Shown one piece after another: positions 40,074 through 52,000 of a stretch of DNA of 64,000 nt (position 1 is the stretch's first letter; each line of letters begins with the position of its first letter). The notes under the pieces were generated by a model. It saw only the letters and a program-made list of their open reading frames with translations. It did no database searches and was not told the DNA's origin. Where the stretch lies: contig NC_135549.1 in assembly GCF_964340395.1 (NCBI RefSeq), positions 33,833,832-33,897,831 on the forward strand. Reading direction: 5' to 3'. The stretch comes from Glandiceps talaboti. Its lineage: Eukaryota; Hemichordata; Enteropneusta; Spengelidae. A program made the position numbers and the translations under genes.

Positions 40074-43000
40074 TGTATATCAATGTATATCACGATAGTG
40101 ATATACATTGACACGATAGTAGGTGGCAAGTAGGTAGCAATATATTTTCAACTTCAGTAATGCTGCCACTGTCTGGAACTAGACTATTTTGTAGTAGACT
40201 GAACTAGGTAAACAGCTACAACTGCCTGTCAGTGTGCGATGCATTACTACTGTGACACATGCTGTTCACCCTATCCCAACAGAATTATTTAGATTTTGAT
40301 AGAATTTGCCTATTTGTATTTTACTATACATGGAGAGCAAATATCATAGAAAATGACCTCATTATGGATGCTCTGATTCTGAATAATTAAAAAATGATTA
40401 TGGTTGTTTTACCAAAAAAATATGCAGTGTCATAAATCATACATATCGCTACAAGTATGCCTACGACAATGCTCAAAATCTCCAAATTTAAATGTCACTA
40501 AAACAAAGCTTTGTACATATTCTATACCATGCATTCTATACCATGCATTTCTATGGTATTATAACTTATGCCTATGCCTGTTGGAGTGGCTGAAGTTATT
40601 CACAGATTTCTTCGAACAACATGGAAACTATTTAAAGTTGCTTTCTGTACTAGTTCTTAGACCCATTCCTCCCAGAACAGAAACTATATGCAAATGTAAA
40701 ATTTGTCTGAAATGTAGAAATTGAGGAAAATTCTTACCTTTCAAGCGATTGATGGATGCGATTGTTGGTCATGATGAAACGTCATCATTTGGTCATGTGT
40801 CTGTATCATAACTTGTTAGATTGTGTAGATGACCAAGGCTTTCCGTATCGCAACTACCTAGATCTTGTCGCTTAGCTGATCTTTTTGTAATGCAGCTAGC
40901 AATATTTGTATCATACATGTAGCTAAGATTTCTTACCTACCCCTGAGAATTAATTTATTCAATGCAAGGAAAGTTGGAAGCGGTAACATATTATGTGCTT
41001 ATAGGATTTTCAAGAATAGTCATATAAGTTTGATGACTACTTTAATTTTACACTGTAGAAATTTAGGCTAAGTGATGATAATCTGGGTATAGATATAGGA
41101 AGAAAAAGTAAATCAAGATTACCTACAGTACAGTTTTCGCCTAAGCTCTCGCCTCAATTCGCGTTCGCATCGCTTCAGCTTCGCTTTCGCTTCGCCTCAA
41201 TCTCAAGTTTACTGGAGTTCGCTTCAATTAAACATCGCTTTCACTTCGCTTCCTTTTCGCGTTGAGTTCGCATTCGCATCGCACCCCATTCGCATCGCGT
41301 CAACTTTGTTTCTGAATCGCATTGTGTGGAACATGCGCTATTATACCCACATATTTGCATGATAAAGGATTTGAAACGAAAAGTATAGATCATTACGGCT
41401 ACTAAAATTATGCGGGGTTGTACTTTACTTTTCTGTCTACGGCACGATAACCCTTTTGGTTAAATTTGCGTTAATAAATCAGGGCATGCCTTTTGAGGCG
41501 AGCGATCGCTCCGCTCGCCTACCGCTCGCGCAAATTAAAATCCACGAGAGCGATTTTCCACTCGCGTGGGCCTCAAACAACCTGTACAACAGCCTGATGT
41601 TATTTTATATCATTTTTAGCACAACTGAACTTGTTCAGTAGTGCTATAGGGATCGCCCGGCGTCTGTCTGTCTGTGTGTGTGGATGTGTGTGTGTGTGTG
41701 TGTGTGTAAACAACTTAAAGTCAAAAACCGCTGAACCGATTGCCACGATATTTGGTGGGTCCATTACTTTGGGTGTCTAGTTGGGAAATTGTTCAAATCA
41801 AAATGATCGCATCACAGGTGTGTGATTTGGGTCAAAAAATGTGATTTTTGGTCAAAAAACTTAAACTCAGAAACTACTGGGCAGATTGGTGCGAAATTTG
41901 GTGGGAACATTCTTAAGGGGGTGTAAAGTAAGATTTGTTCATGACAGGATGATTCCATCAGTGATATGCAAATTAGGGCTGAAAATGTGTCTTTTTGGTT
42001 AAAAATCTATAATTCTAAAACTACTGAGCAGATTGGGCTGAAATTTAATGGGAATGTATCTAGGGATGTATGGACGAAGAAATATTAAGCATACCATGAT
42101 TCCATGAGTGATATGCAAATTAGGTGTAAAAATGTTCATTTTTGGTCAAAAACTTATATCTCAAAAAGTACTTGGTCAGTTAGTCTGAAACTTGGCGAGA
42201 TGTTTCTGAAACTGTTATTCTGCAGATTTTCTTAAAAACATTTTGACAAAATTGGCCCTAGCGACCATGACCACGCCCTTTAGCAACAACCAAATGGCAG
42301 TATATTTTGGTCAAATAACAACATCATCTGGTAAGCAAGTGAGTAAACATTCAAAAAATGTATGCAAATACCCTAGCAACCATGACCACGCCCATAGCAA
42401 CAGCCAAATGGTGGTGTATTTCACAAAGATAACAACAGGGTTTAATAGATAACTGAATAAACATCCAAAAATGTATGTAAATTTGCATAGCAACAAGACC
42501 ACGCCCATAACAACAGCCAAATAATCACGTATATTGCAAAGATAACAACAGGAATAGAAAGACATGAGTAAACATTCAAAAAATGTATGCAAATACCCTA
42601 GTAACCATGACCACGCCCATAGCAACAGCCAAACGGTGGTGTATTTCACAAAGATAACAACAGGGTTTAATAGACAATTGAATAAACATTCAAAAAATGT
42701 ATGTAAATTTTCCTAGCAACAAGACCACGCCCATAGCAACAGCCAAATGATCACATATATTGCAAAGACAATATCAGGAATTCATACACAAGTGAACAAA
42801 AACATTCACAAATGTATGCAAATATATCTAACAACATGACCACGCCCATAGCAACAGCCAAATGATAGCATTTATCGTAAAGATAGCAACATTGTTGGAT
42901 AGGCAACTGGATAGTTATTCAGCAAATAAACACCTATTGTTAGCATAGACTAGCATATGGATAAACATTTTTAAAAACTACAGTTGTGCTACAACGCCAT

Positions 43001-46000
43001 TGGCGGTATTTTTCAATATGTGGTTACCATAAAAATCAACGTTTATTCGGTAAAATTACGTGGTGGGAGCGTGGAACACTTCCGTGTTCATAATCGTCGA
43101 TCTCCAGCTGAAGTCAGCGCTGTCATTCATGACCTATTTATGTATCTGAAATTTGCATTGTACTACCCTTATATGGGAAAAATAGTGACGTATTCGAAGC
43201 GGGACATGCATGATGTCATGGCAATTCATGAATATTGATCAGCTCAGTATACAGGGAGATTTCAACTTTTGCAAATTGCGCAATTACGATTGATACGATG
43301 ACTGTTTGGAGTTCTCGTTTTCAGCAATCCATCGATGAGTTTAGTTTTAAATTCCGATCGGCCTAGTTTTGTTAGAACGTGGTTTTGGAGACCATCCTAC
43401 GTGAATGTCTCCTCCGGAACATGAACAACAACTGCGATTTATAGTTGCTACACAAAGTACATGCCCAGAGTTCCGACAATAGCTTGGCGATGTTTTGGAG
43501 TTTTGAAAGAATGACAATAAAATATTATACGATTGATTATTTTACAAAATAAAAATAAAACTAATCTGTCGGTATTTCTCGTGCAGTTTTCAGAGAAATT
43601 CCCGGGCTTTTATTTCATAATCTCCAACACGCAGTTTCATTGTTTTTGTCCGATGATCTATTCAACTGCCGACCACGTCTGTTTTACCTCCATGACTTTA
43701 TCGACTGCTGTAACATATAAAATATTTGCTCGAATTTTCGCCTTGTCGTGATTTCTAAAACAAAGTAGGTCTGCTGCTCAGACGTGAACGGATATCGCTA
43801 CTTTAGTCGGCGACACCGGTCGTCCGTGTGCAGGTACTAGGTGGGGTTCCGTGTGTTATTGTCTCGGATCGAGTGAATGGTTACAAATTAGTCAAATTAG
43901 CAAGCAATTTAACGTCGCATTGCAACTTATACAGATGACAGCATTACGGTCGTTTCGATAAATTGTCAATTTGGTACGTAGTTTGGCGTTTCGCTACATA
44001 CTGTTGGACGTTTCACTACATTATTCGCCCATTATATATTGCGGTGTTCGTGACCTATGAGGAACGTAGGACATCGTAGTGTACCGGGTTTTCTGCAAAG
44101 AGGACTTGTGTTTATCACCACTTTATTTTTGCTCACCACTGTGCAATTGCTTTTTCTACATTTGTTAACATGTGTATGTTAGTTAGTGGTTTGTACAAAG
44201 GGATCGTCCCGTTTGTAAAATCGATTTGACTGGTCATTCCATTTAATTGTTGTGACAGTTGTGGCCGTGTTCACGGCACCGGCCGACCAACCCTAGCGGG
44301 GACGATTTGGTAATTGGGGACAATATAACGCACCACCCCCTAATAAATCCATGCATAGAACCTATCTCAGAATTTTGAGTTTTAGGTTTGTAATGTGCGT
44401 AACAGACAGAATTCACGACGTACAGCAGTGAAAACAGATATGCAAATACTCTCACACCTTTCACAGTATCGCTTCACCTTCATTGTTGTTTGACGTGAAG
44501 CGACCTTCATTGTTTTTTGATGCGATGCGAACAAGAAGCGAAAGCGAAGCGAAATGACTGCGATGCGAATGCCGTCATGAAGCGATTCCAAGTTACGAAG
44601 CGAATTGATTGAAGCGATAATGAGGCGATGCGACTGCGAAGGCGAAGCGAAGCGAACGCGAAAAATGCGACAGCTTAGGCGAAAACTGTACTGTATGAAT
44701 GAAAGAGTTTTCACAAATGTGTAATAATCTTTTCATTTTTGGGTGTTGTTTAATTGTGTTCTATGTTTATTTTGGTCATTTGACACTAAGGTTAAATTCT
44801 GTAAAAGAATAATTAGGTTAAAGGGGAAGGGAGGGGAATCGACGTAAATATAGTAGTAGCTGCCACCAGGTGGTAACTGACTTCCATTGATCAATTGTTG
44901 ATGTTTGGCCAGCACCGACCAAATAAAGTTGAACGTTGTCTTCGGTTGTAGTGTTGTCGATGTGGTCTTCTTCGATGTCTCACTGGTTCGATGATTCTGG
45001 AATCGAGAGGGGAATCTATGGTATGGAGTTAACGGCGCGGAGATTGCCAGAAAATATGCTGGAGAAGGATAACTCAAATGAAACACTTGACTTTATTTTC
45101 TTTGAGTAAAGTTAAACAGATCAGGATGGCTGCACTTATCAACAGCCAAACGGGTTGAAGTCGAGGGGAAATTATCTCTCTATATCTCTGCCATGCGACG
45201 AACTACCTACGGGGTGAACCACACAAAGTCCACTCTCACTAGTATCCAACCAGTACATGTAGACCACGCAAAGTCTAAACTCACTAGTATCCAACCAGTA
45301 GGCCACGCAAAGTCTAAACTCACTAGTATCCAACCAGTAGACCACGCAAAGTAAAAACTCACTAGTATCCAACCAGTAGACCACGCAAAGTCTAAACTCA
45401 CTAGTATCCAACCAGTAGGCCACGCAAAGTCTAAACTCACTAGTATCCAACCAGTAGACCACGCAAAGTCTAAACTCACTAGTATCCAACCAGTAGACCA
45501 CGCAAAGTAAAAACTCACTAGTATCCAACCAGTAGACCACGCAAAGTCTAAACTCACTAGTATCCAACCAGTAGACCATGCAAAGTCTAAACTCACTAGT
45601 ATCCAACCAGTAGACCACGCAAAGTCTAAACTCACTAGTATCCAACCAGTAGCCCACGCAAAGTCAAAACTCACTAGTATCCAACCAGTAGACCACACAA
45701 AGTCCACTCTCACTAGTATCCAACCAGTAGACCACACAAAGTCCACTCTCACTAGTATCCAACCAGTAGACCACGAAAAGTCTAAACTCACTAGTATCCA
45801 ACCAGTAGGCCACACAAAGTCCACTCTCACTAGTATCCAACCAGTAGACCACGCGAAGTCTAAACTCACTAGTATCCAACCAGTAGACCACGCAAAGTCT
45901 GCTCTCACTAGTATCCTACCAGTAGACCACGCAAAGTCTAAACTCACTAGTATCCAACCAGTAGACCATGCAAAGTCTAAACTCACTAGTATCCAACCAG

Positions 46001-49000
46001 TAAACCACGCAAAGTCCACTCTCACTAGTATCCAACCAGTAGACCACGCAAAGTCTAAACTCACTAGTATCCAACCAGTAGACCACGCAAAGTCTGCTCT
46101 CACTAGTATCCAACCAGTAGACCACGAAAAGTCTGCTCTCACTAGTATCCAACCAGTAGACCACGCAAAGTCCACTCTCACTAGTATCCAACCAGTAGAC
46201 CACGCAAAGTCTGCTCTCACTAGTATCCAACCAGTAGACCACGAAAAGTCTGCTCTCACTAGTATCCAACCAGTAGACCATGCAAAGTCTAAACTCACTA
46301 GTATCCAACCAGTAGACCACGCAAAGTCTATTCTCACTAGTATCCAACCAGTAGACCACGCAAAGTCTAAACTCACTAGTATCCAACCAGTAGACCACGC
46401 AAAGTCTAAACTCACTAGTATCCAACCAGTAGACCACACAAAGTCCACTCTCACTAGTATCCAACCAGTAGACCACGCAAAGTCTAAACTCACTAGTATC
46501 CAACCAGCAGACCACGCAAAGTCCACTCTCACTAGTATCCAACCAGTAGACCACACAAAGTCTAAACTCACTAGTATCCAACCAGTAGGCCACGCAAAGT
46601 CCACTCTCACTAGTATCCAACCAGTACACCACACAAAGTCTACTCTCACTAGTATCCAACCAGTAGACCACACAAAGTCTACTCTCACTAGTATCCAACC
46701 AGTAGACCACGCACAGTCTAAACTCACTAGTATCCAACCAGTAGACCATGCAAAGTCTACTCTCACTAGTATCCAACCAGTAGACCACGCACAGTCTAAA
46801 CTCACTAGTATCCAACCAGTAGACCACACAAAGTCTACTCTCACTAGTATCCAACCAGTAGACCACGCAAAGTCTAAACTCACTAGTATCCAACCAGTAG
46901 ACCATGCAAAGTCCACTCTCACTAGTATCCAACCATTAGACCACGCAAAGTCTACTCTCACTAGTATCCAACCAGTAGACCACGCACAGTCTAAACTCAC
47001 TAGTATCCAACCAGTAGACCACGCAAAGTCTAAACTCACTAGTATCCAACCAGTAGACCACGCAAAGTCTGCTCTCACTAGTATCCAACCAGTAGACCAC
47101 ACAAAGTCTAAACTCACTAGTATCCAACCAGTAGACAACGCACAGTCTAAACTCACTAGTATCCAACCAGTAGACCACGCAAAGTCTAAACTCACTAGTA
47201 TCCATCCAGTAGACCACGCAAAGTCCACTCTCACTAGTATCCAACCAGTAGACCACGCAAAGTCTAAACTCACTAGTATCCAACTAGTAGACCACACAAA
47301 GTCCACTCTCACAAGTATCCAACCAGTAGACCACGCAAAGTCTAAACTCACTAGTATCCAACCAGTAAACCATGCAAAGTCCACTCTCACTAGTATCCAA
47401 CCAGTAGACCACGCAAAGTCAAAACTCACTAGTATCCAACCAGTAAACCATGCAAAGTCTAAACTCACTAGTATCCAACCAGTAAACCATGCAAAGTCAA
47501 AACTCACTAGTATCCAACCAGTAGACCACGCAAAGTCTACACTCACTAGTATCCAACCAGTAGACCACGCAAAGTCTACTCTCACTGGTATCCAACCAGT
47601 AGACCACGCAAAGTCTAAACTCACTAGTATCCAACCAGTAGACCACGCAAAGTCTAAACTCACTAGTATCCAACCAGTAGACCATGCAAAGTCCACTCTC
47701 ACTAGTATCCAACCAGTAGACCACGCAAAGTCTACTCTCACTAGTATCCAACCACTAGACCACGCAAAGTCTACTCTCACTGGTATCCAACCAGTAGACC
47801 ACACAAAGTCTAAACTCACTAGTATCCAACCAGTAGACCACGCACAGTCTAAACTCACTAGTATCCAACCAGTAGACCACGCAAAGTCTAAACTCACTAG
47901 TATCCAACCAGTAGACCACACAAAGTCCACTCTCACTAGTATCCAACCAGTAGACCACGCAAAGTCTAAACTCACTAGTATCCAACCAGTAGACCACACA
48001 AAGTCCACTCTCACAAGTATCCAACCAGTAGACCACGCAAAGTCTAAACTCACTAGTATCCAACCAGTAAACCATGCAAAGTCCAGTCTCACTAGTATCC
48101 AACCAGTAGACCACGCAAAGTCTAAACTCACTAGTATCCAACCAGTAAACCATGCAAAGTCCACTCTCACAAGTATCCAACCAGTAGACCACGCAAAGTC
48201 AAAACTCACTAGTATCCAACCAGTAGAATACGCAAAGTCCACTCTCACTAGTATCCAACCAGTAGACCACGCAAAGTCTCAACTCACTAGTATCCAACCA
48301 GTAGACCATGCAAAGTCAAAACTCACTAGTATCCAACCAGTAGACCCCGCAAAGTCCACTCTCACTAGTATCCAACCAGTAGACCTTGCAAAGTCTAAAC
48401 TCACTAGTATCCAACCAGTAGACCACGCAAAGTCTAAACTCACTAGTATCCAACCAGTAGACTACGCAAAGTCCACGCTCACTAATATCCAACCAGTAGA
48501 CCACGCAAAGTCTAAACTCACTAGTATCCAACCAGTAAACCATGTAAAGTCTACTCTCACTAGTATCCAACCAGTAGACCACGCAAAGTCTACACTCACT
48601 AGTATCCAACCAGTAGACCATGCAAAGTCTAAACTCACTAGTATCCAACCAGCAGACCACGCAAAGTCCACTCTCACTAGTATCCAACCAGTAGACCCCG
48701 CAAAGTCCACTCTCACTAGTATCCAACCAGTAGACCACGCAAAGTCTACACTCACTAGTATCCAACCAGTAGACCATGCAAAGTCCACTCTCACTAGTAT
48801 CCAACCAGTAGACCACGCAAAGTCTACTCTCACTAGTATCCAACCAGTAGACCACGCAAAGTCTAAACTCACTAGTATCCAACCAGTAGACCATGCAAAG
48901 TCCACTCTCACTAGTATCCAACCAGTAGACCACGCAAAGTCTACTCTCACTAGTATCCAACCAGTAGACCATGCAAAGTCTACACTCACTAGTATCCAAC

Positions 49001-52000
49001 CAGTAGACCACGCAAAGTCCACTCTCACTAGTATCCAACCAGTAGACCATGCAAAGTCTAAACTCACTAGTATCCAACCAGTAGACCATGCAAAGTCTAA
49101 ACTCACTAGTATCCAACCAGTAGACCATGCAAAGTCTAAACTCACTAAAAATAATTCTCTAAGTACTGAAATTGACGACATTTCAATTTGTGGTTCGAAT
49201 TTGTGGTTGAATCATAACTAAAGGTCTTCTGACCTGTAAACTATCACTTACGCCAGGCCTGACTTGGAAGCTGGCCAAGTTCAAGGACTGTTAGCCAATC
49301 AAATTACGTAACATTTACAGACGTTGCCTTAGGGGTCAGGAAACTTTACTACTCTAAAGAACTTGAATATGAAATGGCTATACTAATACATAGGAACGTG
49401 AACTGAGTCAATAAAGTGTCAAATCACACTAGAAAAAACACTTGTTCCTTCGCCCTATACTCCAATAAGCTAACTATGTCTAGACTATTCAATAACAATA
49501 AACATGGCATGCTATATGAAACTGCATACTTGTGTACGCTATCAACAGTAATATCATAGTAAACAATCTAAATACGTAGTAGACAATGCGTTTTGTTACA
49601 CATGCTAGAATAATGGAATAGATTATGGGTTTGACTTGTTAGTTTCATGTACGGAGCACATATCTTAGGGAATTATTTTGTTCCAGAGTTGTAATTTTAA
49701 TACTTCTACTTTTTCCATTATCTCACATAATGAAAAATTCTTTAAAATGGTAATGGAATACAATGATCTAGACCTTGCACTATATTTAAGAAACACTGCT
49801 ATGTGTTGTATCCTCCAGTAGCTCCATGCAACAGATAAAAGTTGCTTGACGTATACTTGTTTATGCTCTTCAATTGTGAACCTTGTGTTGTTTCATGTAG
49901 TCTTTTCATGAATTGTACTATACCACACACTCTCTGCTAGTGTGTGCTGGTGAGTATAATAACAATTGATTGATTGATTGATTGATTTCAATGAATATAT
50001 GTACTACATTTTTGTAAATACCCTCTGTGCTTAGTGACCAGAATAAATAAAAACATTGACAGAACAACTAGTAAATAGATTAAAATAATACCAGTCTGAG
50101 TATATTATTGTTGTGTATCACATTGATCAGGGTAAAACTATTACTTTCGCAGGCAACTTTACAAATCTGATTATTGCTATCCTATAAAATGACAAAAATG
50201 TTTCTCTTTATCTGTTATCAGTGCATATTTTCACATATTTAACACTGAAACATTATTTCAGAATAGGTAAATATAAAATGAAATAAGCATGTATTTTCAA
50301 CTCCAAAACATACTTAATATATGATTGTATGTGTATACCAAAATATTGCAATGTGAATGAAAATGGTTATGTGTTGGAACCTGGATGAGTTGATTTCAAA
50401 TTTCCTTATTGGTAAAATGGGTTAATGTATGGCAATATTTTATAAATTATTAATATGTACATTAAATTTGAGTGGGAGATACTTCATTAAAGATAAATTT
50501 AGGATGACATATTAAATTCTTCAATACTAAATCTATTAATAATAATAATAATAATAATGTTCGGTTCTTATATAGCGCTTTCCCACACCGTGCTCAAAGC
50601 GCTTTACAATTATTACCCCTGGCTCGGATCAGAACGGCACAACGGCCCTTTAGTCTTCCTCAACTCCCCGGGGAGCATACAATCCATTGCAGCCATTTAA
50701 GCGCATAGGATTAAAGCCTTCACATTGCAACCTACATCCTACCAGGTCCCCAATTATACAGCTGGGTTGACTGAAGCTCAGTCGTGGTTCAAATCTTGCC
50801 CAATCCAAATCTATTCCATTAAATCTTTCATGTGTTATCTCCCACTCAAATTTAATAATGTAGCATTTAGTCTGAGTTCACAGATTTGCATAGTAAATAC
50901 AGAATTAGAAGAAATTGGTCTATAAATCAGGTTGGGTCAGAAAACTAGCAGACATCTTAATTACTATGAAATTGGTATCCATTTTCTATCCATCCATGTT
51001 CTGACCATCAAGTCTAAAATTTATAAGACAGTTTCTCTTATGGCCAACAAATAATTGTTGTATATCTGATTTTCTTCACAAGGAATTTTGAAACTCAAAT
51101 ATACAAAATTACCTTCAGTTCAGTACTTGAAAATATGAATTTTGGTAAAAGTTGGCCAACGAGGCTGAAATTTGGTTAGATGTTTCTAGGTGTTATTCTG
51201 CAGATTTTGTTTATATATTATTAAACATTTTGAAGCAATTGGCCCTAACAACCATGACCATGCCTTTAGCAACAACCAAATGGCAGTATATTTTGCCAAA
51301 ATAACAACATCATCTGGTAGGCAAGTGAGTAAACATTCAAAAAATGTATGCAAATATCTCTAGCAACCATGACCACACCCATAGCAGCAGCCAAAAGATG
51401 GTGTATTTTACAAAGATAACAGGGATTCTTAGACAAGTGAACAAACATTCAAAAAGTGTATGCAAATATGCCTAGCAACAAGACCATGCCCATAGCAACA
51501 ACCACATTATCACATATATTGCAAAGATAGGGATTACTAGACAATTGAATAAACATTTTTTTTAAATATGAAGACCACACCCATAGCAACAGCCAAATGA
51601 TTAAGTATATTGTAAAGATAGCAACAGTGATTGATAGACAAATGAATAAACATTCTAAAAATGAATGCAAACATACCTAGCAACAAGACCACGCCCATAG
51701 CAACAGCCAAATGATTAAGTATATTGTAAAGATAGCAACAGTGATTGATAGACAAATGAATAAACATTCTAAAAATGAATGCATACATACCTAGCAACAA
51801 GACCACGCCCATAGCAACAGCCAAATGATTAAGTATATTGTAAAGATAGCAACAGTGATTGATAGACAAATGAATAAACATTCTAAAAATGAATGCAAAC
51901 ATACCTAGCAACAAGACCACGCCCATAGCAATAGCCATATGATGTATATCACAGATAACATCAGGGATTCATGGATAAGTGAACAAACATTCAAAAAATA

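Noticed and set aside
44382-45086. Minus-strand frames of 110 and 117 codons
   Set aside because: The first is formed by the GCGAAGCGA subterminal array of a transposon; the second has no recognisable content and low-complexity ends.
44733-45230. Possible LTR with AATAAA before the minisatellite
   Set aside because: No second copy downstream of the array, no convincing primer-binding site and no retroviral-type coding region.
45207-48248. A 1013-codon minus-strand open frame with the 13-residue repeat [13 protein letters not shown] as a giant repeat-protein gene
   Set aside because: The unit is 39 bp, so any stop-free frame persists; another minus frame and one plus frame are open too. The frame starts and ends inside the array, without splice signals or a unique N-terminus.
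50725-50925. 66-codon plus-strand ORF after the AAT-tailed fragment
   Set aside because: It is short, begins inside retroelement-derived DNA and has no recognisable motif.
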